Numbered from the stretch's first letter, positions 47,013 through 57,247 are shown. The stretch: 64,000 bases of DNA from Caballeronia sp. SBC1 (GCF_011493005.1 NZ_CP049158.1:1762372-1826371), one strand, 5' to 3'. Notes: a model not told the origin generated them from the letters alone. Program-made: numbers and translations.

Positions 47013-47267
47013 ATGAAGACGCTTAGAATCGTAGCGGCGTGCGCTGTCGCCCTCTTCGTTGGACAAGCATGGGGGCAAGACCAGCCAACAACCACCCAAC
47101 CCATGACCGCACAGCCCGCACAGGACGTTGGAGGCGTGACGGATATGTCCAGAAGCGATGCAGGCGGGCCGCAAGGCTTGACCCGGCAACAGGTCTATCA
47201 GGACCTCCTCCATTCACAGCAATCCGGTGAACAAAGCCGGTTGCGGGACCTCTATCACGGGCAGTGA
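47013..47267 (+). CDS. Small exported protein (84 aa)
   Basis: ATG at 47013 preceded by GGGAGA. Signal peptide MKTLRIVAACAVALFVGQAW, cleaved after WGQ near residue 22. The mature part has Thr/Gln-rich sequence and ends LTRQQVYQDLLHSQQSGEQSRL, a weak likeness to DUF4148 proteins. Function unknown. Confidence 0.7.
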   Translation: MKTLRIVAACAVALFVGQAWGQDQPTTTQPMTAQPAQDVGGVTDMSRSDAGGPQGLTRQQVYQDLLHSQQSGEQSRLRDLYHGQ

Positions 47268-47390
47268 CTTCGGCATGAGCTGGTATTCCGCGTGACGGGG
47301 GCGAGCCGGCACGCGGAGTTCGGCAAGGCGCACCGGGCATCCGTGGCCGGTTCATGGTTCATGGATCGCCCATCCTCGCGACACCATTCA

Positions 47391-49151
47391 TCAAAAGCCA
47401 ATCCTCTTTTCCAGGATGCGAAATCGCCCTGTCGACCGATAGCGATCGAACCATGCGTTCGTGGGCAACTCGCTCAGGCGAGACGATCGTTCGGCCAGCG
47501 CCACGTCGAGCCAATGAAACATCTCGTCGGGCTTGCCCAGCCGGGCGTAGATCTCCGCAAACAGCAACGGTGACGTATAGCCCAACTGCCGCCTCGCCAA
47601 CAAGTCCTGCAAGTACCACTGCAGGACGGCTTCGTACCCGCCCGCTTCCCAAACGGTCCGGATCACCTCGGCCCGGGCAAAGTCGTTGCAACGCGTCAAC
47701 GCATCGATGGTCGCTTCCACCGCTTCCTTGTACGCGCCTTGCGCTTCGAACGCGATCGACAGCACCTGATAGATCAACGGCGACCGGTTGCCATGCCCTT
47801 CCGTGAGAAACTCCCTGGTGACCTCCTCGTACCGGCCCGATAACACCAGACCGAATATCCGTGAGCCGTCGAATGTAAGCGGGTCGAGTCGCTCCGCGCG
47901 CTCGAACTGCGCACGCCCCTCCGTCTCCCGTCCAAGCGCCATCAACAGTCGTGCATAGAGGCGGCTGGTTTCGGCGAGGTTCGGATTCAAGCGCAGCGCT
48001 TCGAGAAATTCCACCTCCGCCTTACGCCAGTCCCAGTCAAAGAAATAGTGCACGCCAGCCAGCGCGTGATGCGCTTCCGGAAGGTCCGGGTCCAGTTCCA
48101 ATGCGCGAAGCGCGGTTTCCCTCGCTTTCGGATAGCCTTGCGACGGCGCAAACAGACCATGCGTCACGGTCGATCCATAGATATTCGACAAGCCGACATA
48201 GCCGAGCGCGTAAGTCGGATCACGCTCGATAGCGGTCTCGAAGTAGCCGAGCGCGCGCGTGAAGTCCTCGCCGCTCAGCCCATGATGCGCGGCGAACCCC
48301 GGGTGGAAATGAACCCGGCGCAGCCAGTAATACCTGCCGTGCAGGTACGCGTCATGCGCCCCCGGATCGATAGGCAGACGTCTCGCCAGCATGCGCCGCT
48401 GCTGCTCCGCGAGCGTCGGCAACACGTCCTGCGCCAGCGCGCTCCCAACCTCCTTCTGCATATCCAGCGTGCTGCTTGCCACCGGCTCATAGGCACGGCC
48501 CCAGACCTGCGCCTGATCGGTGCAGCGAATCAGCTGCGCCAAAACGCGGACGCGTCCGCCCTCCCGTGCGAGCGAACCTTCCAGCACATAGTCGACCGCC
48601 AGCTCGTGCGCCATCTGCGCAATGCTTTTGTTGGATCGCCGGTAGCTTGCGGCGGTTGTCCTGGCAATAACGTAGATCTGCTCGGCATGCAGCATGCCGA
48701 TATTCGCGGAAGTCTCGTCGGCGAGCGCATCGCAGAAACCGTCCTGGATCGGGTCGCCGCTCTTGTTTTCGAAGGGCAGCACCAGCACGCGAATGTCGGC
48801 CGGCGCGGCGGCTTGCAGTTGTGCGGGCGATCTCCGCACACCATCGAGGCGATAACCCTTGCCCTTGATAGTAAGCAGATACTTCGGGTCGTCCGGATTC
48901 TCGCCAAGTGCGATGCGGATTTTCCGGATCGCTGTATTAATACTGTTGTCGGTGTCCCGGAACGCGTTGCCGCTCCACAGGACCCTGACAATGTCAGCGC
49001 GTGTCACGAGTTCACCACCGCGCGATGCCATGAAAATCAGGAGTTCCATCGGCAAGCGCTCCAGCCGTATGCGCTGCTCTGCACGGCGCAATTCGTAGCG
49101 CTCCACATCGAGCTCGACGTCCCCGATCCTGATGGGTTCGTGCGTCTTCAT
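47391..49151 (-). CDS. Winged-helix (OmpR/CadC-type) regulator with TPR repeats
   Basis: A 586-residue protein. Residues 1-100 are an OmpR-type winged helix (IRIGDVELDVERYELRRAEQ; TAIRKIRIALGENPDDPKYL; IKGKGYRLDG). Residues about 115-250 resemble the periplasmic/TolB-like segment RVLVLPFENKSGD typical of CadC-like cyclase-linked regulators. The rest is tetratricopeptide repeats (about 300-580). No clear membrane helix, so it is likely soluble. The target genes are unknown. The adjacent MFS gene on the same strand is 37 bp upstream. Confidence 0.88.
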   Translation of the reverse strand: MKTHEPIRIGDVELDVERYELRRAEQRIRLERLPMELLIFMASRGGELVTRADIVRVLWSGNAFRDTDNSINTAIRKIRIALGENPDDPKYLLTIKGKGYRLDGVRRSPAQLQAAAPADIRVLVLPFENKSGDPIQDGFCDALADETSANIGMLHAEQIYVIARTTAASYRRSNKSIAQMAHELAVDYVLEGSLAREGGRVRVLAQLIRCTDQAQVWGRAYEPVASSTLDMQKEVGSALAQDVLPTLAEQQRRMLARRLPIDPGAHDAYLHGRYYWLRRVHFHPGFAAHHGLSGEDFTRALGYFETAIERDPTYALGYVGLSNIYGSTVTHGLFAPSQGYPKARETALRALELDPDLPEAHHALAGVHYFFDWDWRKAEVEFLEALRLNPNLAETSRLYARLLMALGRETEGRAQFERAERLDPLTFDGSRIFGLVLSGRYEEVTREFLTEGHGNRSPLIYQVLSIAFEAQGAYKEAVEATIDALTRCNDFARAEVIRTVWEAGGYEAVLQWYLQDLLARRQLGYTSPLLFAEIYARLGKPDEMFHWLDVALAERSSRLSELPTNAWFDRYRSTGRFRILEKRIGF

Positions 49152-49188
49152 GTGCCCTCCAGCGAGATCTGTTTTTATGTGCGCTCTA

Positions 49189-50475
49189 TCAAGCGCCACT
49201 GCCTCCGCTTGCATGAATCATCCCGAACGACGCCACGAATGCGAGCATCGCGCACAGCACCATGAACAGGGAAGGCGCTGGGAGCCAGTGCGTTCGGGCA
49301 ACCAGAACGCTGGCGATCAGCGGGGCCGATCCCATTGATGCAGCCAGCCCGAGATTCATCGCGGTACCCACGCCGCTGAAGCGCACGCCAACCGGAAACA
49401 GCTCGGCAACCGCGCACGCAAAGGTGCCATTGGCGAGCGACGCGACAATGCCAGCCGCCACAAATAACGCAGGCAGGCTCGCCTGATGACCGACCACGGC
49501 CACGTAGAAAACAGGGCCGAATAGTGCGGACAACACGGCGCCCAGACGGAAAACATAACGTCGTGGCAACAGGTCCCCCATATGCGCGGTGATCAGCATG
49601 CAAGCAGAAACAACGACCACATACACCGTCTGGGCTACCGCTATCGGCTGGGGGTCATAGTGAAGCTGGCGCAGATACGTGGGCATGTGCGCGACGAAGA
49701 GACCGTTGGATGCGCCTACCAGGACCGTGGCCGCCATGCCCGTTGCAAGGGGTTTGCGATGCTCGCGAAACAACACGGCGAGCGGCTCCCTGTGCCGCTC
49801 GCTCACAGCTTGGCGATACTCGTTCGTCTCCATCAGGCTGCGGCGCAGGACGAAACTAAGCAGCCCGATCACTCCGCCCAGCAGAAAGCCAATGCGCCAT
49901 CCGACCGAGCTGACCTGCGCTGGCGTCATTCTCGTCTGCACCACGAGGTTGATGCCGGCGGCAAGCAGCAATGCCATGTTCACAGCAAAAAATACGATGC
50001 CGCATAAAAGGCCACGGTTCCGGCGCGTTATCTCCACGGCGTAGACAACGGCGCCGGGCAGTTCTCCGCCCACGCAAAAGCCCTGCGTGAGGCGAAGCAT
50101 AAGCAGGAGCACGGACGCCTCGACACCCCACATGCGATATGAAGGGAGCATTCCAATGAGCAGCGTGGCGACCGCTGCGACCATCGCGGATACGGTGAAG
50201 ACGGAGCGCCGCCCATATTTATCGCCGAGACGGCCAAGGAAGATTCCGCCTACCGGTCTCGATAGCGTGCCGAGCGCCAGGATCGCGAATGACAGCGTGT
50301 CCGCAGACACGCCGGTGTCGGCCGGAAAAAATTCACGGCCTATCTCGTGCGCGAAGAATCCGTAGATAACGAAGTCAAAAGTTTCGAGCGCGCCTCCCAC
50401 GCTGACGAGCAAGATCGTCCAGCGCTGGCGGGCAGCCACCATTTCGTTTCGGATCGGGAGCGAATCGTCGAGCAT
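49189..50475 (-). CDS. MFS transporter (metabolite:H+ symporter type)
   Basis: A 428-residue, 12-helix major-facilitator protein. Early motif ALETFDFVIYGFFAHEIGREFFP is typical of the metabolite:H+ symporters such as ShiA and KgtP; the MFS signature is GRLGDKYGRRSVF. Its substrate is probably an organic acid or shikimate-type compound. Start at ATG 50475 by family N-terminus; the frame goes to 50499. The gene precedes the winged-helix regulator on the same strand, which might control it. Confidence 0.9.
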   Translation of the reverse strand: MLDDSLPIRNEMVAARQRWTILLVSVGGALETFDFVIYGFFAHEIGREFFPADTGVSADTLSFAILALGTLSRPVGGIFLGRLGDKYGRRSVFTVSAMVAAVATLLIGMLPSYRMWGVEASVLLLMLRLTQGFCVGGELPGAVVYAVEITRRNRGLLCGIVFFAVNMALLLAAGINLVVQTRMTPAQVSSVGWRIGFLLGGVIGLLSFVLRRSLMETNEYRQAVSERHREPLAVLFREHRKPLATGMAATVLVGASNGLFVAHMPTYLRQLHYDPQPIAVAQTVYVVVVSACMLITAHMGDLLPRRYVFRLGAVLSALFGPVFYVAVVGHQASLPALFVAAGIVASLANGTFACAVAELFPVGVRFSGVGTAMNLGLAASMGSAPLIASVLVARTHWLPAPSLFMVLCAMLAFVASFGMIHASGGSGA

Positions 50476-50965
50476 AGCCCTCCCGGAATCATCGGGCACG
50501 CACAGCCGCGCAGGGACCAGAGTGCATCACGTCGTTTTCCGCGTGTAAGCGCTAACGCTCTACTATCCTAGAACGCGACCACGTGTCATATCCGCCATTC
50601 TTGTAAGAATATTGGCCGACGCCCGGGGTTGGTGCATGGAGTGGAACGTGGAGCCGATGCGCTGGCAGCCGGCTGATTGCCTAGTCATGCTCCTGCGAGC
50701 TACGCGTGCCAGCTTCTGCTTTTGAAGAGGAATTACCTTGGCGCACTGGTGCGCTTCGCACTCGTGGGCATGATGCGGAAAATCTGATTCGGGGTCGTAT
50801 CGTGCCACCCAACCCTGCGCAATAAGCTAAGCACCCCGACGCTTATCGGCACGAAAGCGTGGTCGCTCTCACCTTCACGCGGCTGACCTCGCCGTTGATG
50901 TTGCACTGGACGGGACCGGAGTTGCCTGCCCGGGACAGAACGCCGGTCCCTTGCATGACGCAGGA
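50476..50965. other. Intergenic region, no supported gene
   Basis: Short frames on both strands without start signals. It holds the promoter for the MFS gene by position. Confidence 0.4.
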
Positions 50966-52168
50966 TTATTTGACCAGCAGCCGCGTTCGGATAAAACCAG
51001 GTTCGCGGCCCAGCGCCTGTATCAACTCGCTGGATGGGGTTCTATCCAGGTCCGTGACTACGTAGCCCGTCTCGCCCTGCGTCTGCAGGTGCTGAGCGAC
51101 GATGTTGGCGCCCTCCCCGGCGAGCCGCGTGTTAAGCGTCGCAAGCGCACCGGGCGCATTGCCGTGGACGTTGAGCAGACGCGCGGGCGCGTCGAGCGGT
51201 CCCGGATTGACATGCGGAAAATTGACCGATCCCACTGTGTCGCCGGTCGTTAAAAACGAAATGAGTTTCGTCGCGACCTCGGTTCCGATGTTCTCCTGCG
51301 CTTCCTCCGTGCTGCCGCCCACATGGGGCGTCAGGATCACGTTCGGCAAATGCTGAAGCACGCTCTTGAAGATATCCGCATTGGTCTTGGGCTCCTCCGG
51401 GAAGACGTCGATGGCAGCTCCACCCAGCCGTTTCGCTTGCAGCGCTTGCGCGAGGGCATCGATATCGACCACCGAACCGCGCGATGCATTGATCAGGATC
51501 GCACCGGCTTTGAAACACGCCAGCATTGCCGCGTCGATCATGCGGTTCGTCTGGGCCGTTGCGGGCACGTGGAGCGTCACCACGTCAGCATGGGAGACCG
51601 CGTCGGCAAGCGATTGTGCCGCGCGAGCGGAACCCAGCGAGAGTCGCGCCTGCACGTCGTAATACACCACGCGCATTCCCATGGCTTCGGCAAGCACGCC
51701 AACCTGCGAGCCGATGTTTCCATACCCGACTATCGCAATGGTCTTGCCGCGCGTCTCAAACGATCCGCTTGCGCCCTTGGCCCACGTTCCGGCATGCGCC
51801 AGCACGCTCTTCTCTGGCACGCGACGCAGCAGCAGGATGGCTTCGGCGATCACCAGTTCGGCGACTGAGCGTGTGTTCGAAAATGGCGCGTTGAAAACAG
51901 GAATGCCTGCGTGCGCGGCTGCCTTCAGATCGACTTGAGATGTTCCAATGCAGAAACAGCCTATGGCGAGCAGATGACGCGCGGCATCGATTTCCTCGCG
52001 CCTGAGATGCGTTGCCGAGCGAATGCCGATCAGGTTATGTGCTTGAAGTGCACTCGCTAAATCCCCACCGGCAAGCGCGCCCGTACGGCGCTCGACCTCG
52101 AGTTTCGCTTCGCTGAAACGCGCGACAGCGGTGTCGTGGATATTTTCGAGTAGAAGAACAGAGGTCAT
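50966..52168 (-). CDS. serA: D-3-phosphoglycerate dehydrogenase with ACT domain
   Basis: A 400-residue D-isomer-specific 2-hydroxyacid dehydrogenase: NAD-binding motif GYGNIGSQVGVLAEAMGMRV, catalytic Arg in INASRGSVVD, Glu in DVFPEEP and His in LTPHVGGSTEEAQ. The last 80 residues are an ACT regulatory domain (VHGNAPGALATLNTRLAGEG), as in serine-feedback SerA of E. coli type (about 410 aa). Such extra serA copies on secondary replicons may serve catabolic or biosynthetic roles. ATG at 52168 chosen by similarity; the frame extends to 52291. Confidence 0.92.
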   Translation of the reverse strand: MTSVLLLENIHDTAVARFSEAKLEVERRTGALAGGDLASALQAHNLIGIRSATHLRREEIDAARHLLAIGCFCIGTSQVDLKAAAHAGIPVFNAPFSNTRSVAELVIAEAILLLRRVPEKSVLAHAGTWAKGASGSFETRGKTIAIVGYGNIGSQVGVLAEAMGMRVVYYDVQARLSLGSARAAQSLADAVSHADVVTLHVPATAQTNRMIDAAMLACFKAGAILINASRGSVVDIDALAQALQAKRLGGAAIDVFPEEPKTNADIFKSVLQHLPNVILTPHVGGSTEEAQENIGTEVATKLISFLTTGDTVGSVNFPHVNPGPLDAPARLLNVHGNAPGALATLNTRLAGEGANIVAQHLQTQGETGYVVTDLDRTPSSELIQALGREPGFIRTRLLVK

Positions 52169-52725
52169 AGAACGCTTATGTGTCAGTGACGTGGGCCATT
52201 CATACGCCCAGCAGGTGGTGTCCGGGTAATGCTCGCAACTTCGATTCGAAACTTCGTCGCGCTCGATCACGCCGGACGAATCGACGCCCAAGCTTCAAAC
52301 ATCACGATGATGTTACCGCTTGCCGGGCATTCGTATTTTCTACCCTACTGTCCATGGGGACTTTGGGGTCGCGCTCTCTTCAGATCACGTTATCTGCTGG
52401 CTAACTGACTAAAAGCAGGTCTTCGGGCGAAGCGGTATGCTAGAGGCTTGTTTCTTAGTTTCTCAGGTAGCGGCAGGTGCCGACGAGGATCTCCGGTGCA
52501 CCGACGCCCCTGGGATAACGCCGATAAGACCGGCAAGATAAGCAACGTCATTTTCCTTACGATGGCCAACACGTATTGCCTACCCACGATTGCGGCATTC
52601 CGTCGTGAACTGCGAACAGACGTAAGTCGTGCTGCTTCACAGAGGCGCTTTATGCGCGGTGACATCCTCTCTGGCAACGACTCGTTGAGAGTGTCAGCCT
52701 TCATGCGGAACCTGGACACGAGTTC
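52169..52725. other. Intergenic region between serA and AraC-type regulator
   Basis: The gap separates divergent genes. A plus-strand frame at 52448-52735 has poor composition. No repeat or hairpin stood out. Confidence 0.4.
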
Positions 52726-53649
52726 ATGCCGATGAGCGCATTCGCCAAACGACCGTCCCGGACCTATGCGATGCCTGAGCGCAGTGATCGCCTCGACTTC
52801 TATATTCGCGACCAGACCTTGCGCTCCGCGATCACGGAACCGCACAAGCACGATTACTTCCAGATCCAGATCAATCTCGGTGGCGACACAAAGCAGCAGA
52901 TCGGCGACGTAACGCGTCCGTTTCCCACCGGGTCAGTCGCGTTCATCGCACCGCATCGAGTGCACATGATTCCGCATCCTGAACACTCGCGGTTTATCGT
53001 GATTAATTTCGCGCTGGACTTCCTGGGCCTGGATGTCGATGCAGTCGATGGCCGGATCGACCTCGGCAGTATTCCCATCATCCGGTTTCCGGAGCTAGCG
53101 CCCTTTCGCTTTCAAGACGAAACCGATTTCAAGCTGACGGACTCCGATCTTGTTGAAGTCGAACGCATCGTTCACCTCATGATGGAGATAGACAGTGCGC
53201 GCGGGTTTGGTGCGACCGGCCGGCTCCGTGGTTACCTCCTGCAATTGATCGGACTGGTTTGCGCAAGATATGCGGACCCGCTTATGCAACTGGCGGCGCT
53301 CAGTGAACGCGCAGTCAGCCGCCGTGACTCCATCAGCAAAGTGATGCGTCACGTTCTGGAGCACCTGGAAGACGATACGCTCTCGCTGGGGTCGGCCGCG
53401 CACGCAGCGGCGTTGACTCCCGGCTACGTGGCCCGCCTGATGAAAAAGGAAACCGGCAGGACCTTTGTGCAGTGGGTAACGGACCAAAGAATCAGCCGGG
53501 CAAAAGCACTGCTTGCCGACGATACCCGCCGCGTCAAGGACATAGCGTTCGTGGTCGGCTTTCGCGACGAGGCCTATTTCACCCGCCGCTTTCGGCAGGC
53601 TGTGGGGACATCTCCGACCGAATACCGGGCGTCGCAATTCGAGCTATAG
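52726..53649 (+). CDS. AraC-family transcriptional regulator
   Basis: A 307-residue protein with an N-terminal cupin-like ligand-binding half (PHKHDYFQIQINLGG, FIAPHRVHMIPHP) and a C-terminal AraC double helix-turn-helix (LSLGSAAHAAALTPGYVARL; KDIAFVVGFRDEAYFTRRFR). It is divergent from serA and upstream of an FAH-family hydrolase gene, which it might regulate. The start is uncertain: ATGs at 52726, 52732 and 52771 are in frame. Confidence 0.9.
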   Translation: MPMSAFAKRPSRTYAMPERSDRLDFYIRDQTLRSAITEPHKHDYFQIQINLGGDTKQQIGDVTRPFPTGSVAFIAPHRVHMIPHPEHSRFIVINFALDFLGLDVDAVDGRIDLGSIPIIRFPELAPFRFQDETDFKLTDSDLVEVERIVHLMMEIDSARGFGATGRLRGYLLQLIGLVCARYADPLMQLAALSERAVSRRDSISKVMRHVLEHLEDDTLSLGSAAHAAALTPGYVARLMKKETGRTFVQWVTDQRISRAKALLADDTRRVKDIAFVVGFRDEAYFTRRFRQAVGTSPTEYRASQFEL

Positions 53650-53805
53650 ACTCCTGCGCAGCCTTTCTCCAATGCGGTCGTAATAGAGCAATTTAATCCA
53701 AGACGTAGGGCGTATTTGTCCTGCATGGAAGGTTGGCCGAAGCATATTGTGTGTGGGTGTCGCGGTGGTCCGCGCCAAACAACCTCCACCTTCGAGTTCG
53801 CCACT

Positions 53806-54507
53806 ATGACCGAATATGTCTTCCCCGCCCCTCAAACTGTCGCCGTGCCCGTCGCCGGCTCGAGCGCCTTCTTCGCGGTACGCCGCGTCTTTTGCGTAGG
53901 GCGCAACTACGCCGATCATGCGCGCGAGATGGGAGCCAACCCTGACCGCGAGCCGCCGTTCTTCTTTACGAAACCCGCCGACGCCGTCGTGCCCGCGACG
54001 GGAACACTTGCGTACCCGATGCTCACCGAGGATCTGCACCACGAGATAGAAATGGTGATTGCCATCGGAAAAGAGGGGCGACAAATCGAACCGAAGGACG
54101 CGCTGTCGTACATATTCGGCTACTGCGTTGGCGTGGACCTTACGCGGCGCGACCTGCAAGCGGTCGCAAAGAAGATGAGCCGTCCGTGGGACTGGGCCAA
54201 GGGCTTCGACGAATCTGCGCCCGTCACGGCTATCCGTCCTGCGACGGAAATCGGTCATCCGGGCAGCGGGCGCATTTGGTTGACGGTCAATGGCGAGACG
54301 CGGCAAACGGGTGATCTCGGCGATATGATCTGGCCAGTTGCAGACATCATCAGCCAGGTTTCACAAGCGGTTGTCATCAAGCCCGGCGATCTGATTTTTA
54401 CCGGCACGCCTGCGGGCGTCGGGGCGTTGAAGCCCGGCGATAAAGTTGCTGGCGGTGTCGATGGTATTGCCGATTTTCACTTTGAAATCGGCAAGGTTCA
54501 GGGCTGA
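53806..54507 (+). CDS. Fumarylacetoacetate hydrolase family protein
   Basis: A 233-residue enzyme of the FAH fold: VFCVGRNYADHAREMG is the family's opening; metal ligands are in DLHHEIEMVIAIG (two Glu) and GVDLTRRDLQ (Asp). The close TGTPAGVGALKPGDKV is diagnostic. Members hydrolyse acylpyruvates or diketones; this size matches YcgM/acylpyruvase types. Start at ATG 53806; an in-frame upstream extension from 53716 is unlikely. It follows the AraC gene by 156 bp. Confidence 0.92.
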   Translation: MTEYVFPAPQTVAVPVAGSSAFFAVRRVFCVGRNYADHAREMGANPDREPPFFFTKPADAVVPATGTLAYPMLTEDLHHEIEMVIAIGKEGRQIEPKDALSYIFGYCVGVDLTRRDLQAVAKKMSRPWDWAKGFDESAPVTAIRPATEIGHPGSGRIWLTVNGETRQTGDLGDMIWPVADIISQVSQAVVIKPGDLIFTGTPAGVGALKPGDKVAGGVDGIADFHFEIGKVQG

Positions 54508-54594
54508 ATTCAAGGGCGTTGGTAGCCGGTGGATTGAATCTCCGAGGTTGCAGGCTATAGCTGCCCCGTAGGCGTTGCAGCGATCCGCTTGATG

Positions 54595-54616
54595 CGCGCC
54601 GGCCGAAGCCGGCGCG
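54595..54616. terminator. GC-rich hairpin between convergent genes
   Basis: CGCGCCGGC and GCCGGCGCG pair over 9 bp with a CGAA tetraloop, between the ends of the hydrolase and phospholipase genes. Confidence 0.7.
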
Positions 54617-54634
54617 GTCTGTCTTCAATATTCT

Positions 54635-56755
54635 TCAGACAGGTTTCGTGACGGGCGCCGTGGCAGCGGGATCGCTTGTGCCCACGCGCCCGGTTTCGAC
54701 GTGCCCCGCCAGGCGGCGCTGGAATGCCGGGTTGGACGGCATCGTGACCTGCAGGTCGTACCAGTTACTGCTGCACGACAGGTCCCAGTGATCCTCGGCG
54801 GTTTGGACCGCGGGCACCGTAATCGATCGCGGTGGCTGGCCGTAGGCCAGGTCGGTGACCGTGAAGACAACCGGCACGGTGCCCTGGTTGCTGATTGTCA
54901 GATAGACGTTGCCGTTGGCCACGTCATAGCACGTGACCGTCTCGGGTTGCACGGCCGCGTCTGCTGCAACCGCGCCCGTGAAACGCCGGAAATACCCGTT
55001 GGGACCATATACGCTCAACGCGTAGTGACCGGTTGTATCGGCGGGCCATGTATCGGAAAGCTGCTTGCCTGCTTCGACGGTATAACGCCTGGGCATTGCC
55101 GTTGGGTCGGCCGTGTACACATAGAAATTCGCGCCCACCTTGCCGGTATTCGCGAAGGTCAGTGTGTAAGTCTGGCTTTGCACCTGCAGCGTGCCGTTCA
55201 CATGCAGTTCATAGGGCAACGGCCGCGCCGGACGCGTGCCCGGCTCCTGTGCCGCGATAACCTGCGCCGAAGTGGCAGCGGGCGCAGTCTGGCTGGTCGG
55301 CAACGCGCATTGCATATCGGCCGCTGCAATGTATCCCGACGTACTCGGCAGCGCCGGCACGGTAGCATCAGGCTTCGAAAAATCGAACGCCGACGTCAAG
55401 TCGCCGCATATGGCGCGACGCCACGGCGTAAGGTTCGTTTCAACCACCCCAAAACGTTTTTCGATGAATTGCAGCACCGACGTGTGATCGAATACCTGCG
55501 AGCAGACAAAACCGCCTTTGCTCCACGGTGAGACAACGGTCATCGGCACCCGCGGTCCGAGACCGTAAGGCAGGTTGTCGGCCGTGTATGTACCGGCTTG
55601 CGCGGCAGTCACCACGGTATGGCGTTCGAGCGTGATGTCCGCTGTACTCAGGCCCGAGCCCGGCAACGTAGGCGCTTGCGGCGGCACCATGTGATCGAAG
55701 AAACCATCGTTCTCGTCATACATGATGAATAGGGCCGTCTTGCTCCACACATCGGGGTTCGCGGTCAGGGCATCGAGGATCATCGAGATGTATTCCGCCC
55801 CGTAGAGCGGCGTCCATTTCGGGTGCTCGGAATAAGCGGCGGGCGGCAGCAGCCACGAGACCTGCGGCAAGGCGTTAGCCACCACATCCGCTTTGAGTTG
55901 CGTCAGCGTGCGAGCGGTCATCGCCTTCGTGTTCAGCGCTGAACCAGCCGGCGCATTCACGTAGTTCTGGAAGTTCGCCAGCACATTGGTGCCGTAGTTG
56001 CCGTTGTAGTTATCGAAGCCCGTTCCCTGCTGATAGATCTGCCATGAGATGCCGGCCGCTTCCAGCCGCTCCGGATAGGTCGTCCAGTTGAACGGCGTCA
56101 TCTGGAGCGTATCGAACTGGTTGTCCACGTAGTCCGTGTTGTCGAGCAGCGGACCGCCGCCCGCCCCGGTCGGGTCGACCATCCCGGTCATCAGGTACAT
56201 CCGGTTCGGATGCGTGTTTCCGGGTATCGAGCAGAAATAGTGATCGCAGACGGTGAACGCATCCGCGAGCGCGTAGTGAAATGGGATGTCCGCACGCACG
56301 TGATAGCCCATCGTCATGTCAGTCTTCTGCACCGCCCATTTGTCGGCGCGGCCGTTGTCGATCGCGCCATGCGTGGTCGCCCATGTATGCGGCAGCCCAC
56401 CTATACATTGCGCATTGACGGCCGGGTTGGTCGTGTCGTAACGAAATGGGGCGATGGTCTGTGCCTGATTCTCCTGACGCGGCTGGAACCATACCGGCAA
56501 CCCATTGGGAAGCGTCACGGGGAAGCGGTCGTTGTAACCTCGCACGCCGCTCAGATGTCCAAGGTAGTGATCGAACGAGCGGTTTTCCTGCATGAACACA
56601 ACAATATGCTCTACGTCGTTGATCGTGCCGGTAACGGAATTCGGTTCGATCGCGAGCGCCTTGCGGATCGAGTCCGGAAAGAGCGACGCTGCAGCGCCGG
56701 CACCGGCCAGGCTGGCGGAAATTTTCAGAAAATCGCGGCGGCTCTTCGTGACCAT
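54635..56755 (-). CDS. Tat-exported phospholipase C (phosphocholine-specific type)
   Basis: A 706-residue secreted enzyme. The N-terminus has the twin-arginine motif SRRDFLK before a hydrophobic stretch (cleavage near residue 36), then the phosphoesterase domain: HIVVFMQENRSFDHYLGHLSG holds the catalytic Glu-Asn of the PLC/acid-phosphatase family, and IMYDENDGFFDHMVPP metal ligands. The last 200 residues hold two beta-sandwich DUF756 domains typical of PlcH/PlcN. It cleaves phosphatidylcholine, releasing phosphocholine. A small lipoprotein gene precedes it on the same strand. Confidence 0.95.
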   Translation of the reverse strand: MVTKSRRDFLKISASLAGAGAAASLFPDSIRKALAIEPNSVTGTINDVEHIVVFMQENRSFDHYLGHLSGVRGYNDRFPVTLPNGLPVWFQPRQENQAQTIAPFRYDTTNPAVNAQCIGGLPHTWATTHGAIDNGRADKWAVQKTDMTMGYHVRADIPFHYALADAFTVCDHYFCSIPGNTHPNRMYLMTGMVDPTGAGGGPLLDNTDYVDNQFDTLQMTPFNWTTYPERLEAAGISWQIYQQGTGFDNYNGNYGTNVLANFQNYVNAPAGSALNTKAMTARTLTQLKADVVANALPQVSWLLPPAAYSEHPKWTPLYGAEYISMILDALTANPDVWSKTALFIMYDENDGFFDHMVPPQAPTLPGSGLSTADITLERHTVVTAAQAGTYTADNLPYGLGPRVPMTVVSPWSKGGFVCSQVFDHTSVLQFIEKRFGVVETNLTPWRRAICGDLTSAFDFSKPDATVPALPSTSGYIAAADMQCALPTSQTAPAATSAQVIAAQEPGTRPARPLPYELHVNGTLQVQSQTYTLTFANTGKVGANFYVYTADPTAMPRRYTVEAGKQLSDTWPADTTGHYALSVYGPNGYFRRFTGAVAADAAVQPETVTCYDVANGNVYLTISNQGTVPVVFTVTDLAYGQPPRSITVPAVQTAEDHWDLSCSSNWYDLQVTMPSNPAFQRRLAGHVETGRVGTSDPAATAPVTKPV

Positions 56756-56839
56756 GCGCTTACCTTTTTGTGTTCTGAGGGGAATGATTGGCCGTCCGCG
56801 GGCACACGGCGGCCGATTTTTCAGGGGACTATGACGATG

Positions 56840-57025
56840 CTATGTATACGTTAAGGATGACGAAGCAGGTGTCACGGATGGCGGACAGCTCATCTTGGCC
56901 GATACGGACGCGCCCCCGCACGCCGATTGACTCGGAGAATCCGAACTACCGCAGGCGGACAGCAGCAGTCCGGGAAGTATCGACGCGACAATGAGCGCAC
57001 AGAGTCGAAGTTTCGACGTTTGCAT
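56840..57025 (-). CDS. Small lipoprotein upstream of phospholipase C
   Basis: A 61-residue precursor: MQTSKLRLCALIVASILPGL then LLSAC, Cys at residue 24 as lipobox. The mature part is Ser/Pro-rich with two more Cys. The ATG at 57025 is set by the lipoprotein signal; the frame extends to 57190. It ends 85 bp before the phospholipase start on the same strand and may be co-transcribed. Function unknown. Confidence 0.65.
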   Translation of the reverse strand: MQTSKLRLCALIVASILPGLLLSACGSSDSPSQSACGGASVSAKMSCPPSVTPASSSLTYT

Positions 57026-57229
57026 GACTTTCTCGGGAAGGATCGGAGTGAACGGATACGCTCGGCGCATATCAATCAAAGCGACGCACCAAAACGATGG
57101 CGCTGAGAATACCTTTCGTTTATGACAGACCGTTGGAAGATTTGAAAAGATAAGAATTGTTGGCGCGCGGATGTCTCGAATCAGATTCAATTCGGTGGCG
57201 CCGCTGGTGGGTTCTGAGTTCGGACCCAG

Positions 57230-57247
57230 CTCCCGAAAAGACTCACC
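57230..57247 (-). repeat. Dispersed iteron copy (minus strand)
   Basis: Reads GGTGAGTCTTTTCGGGAG on the minus strand, facing away from the copy at 57325. Confidence 0.82.

Noticed and set aside
46595..47104. Minus-strand frame of 169 codons
   Set aside because: It overlaps the well-supported exported-protein gene at 47013 and has no start signal.
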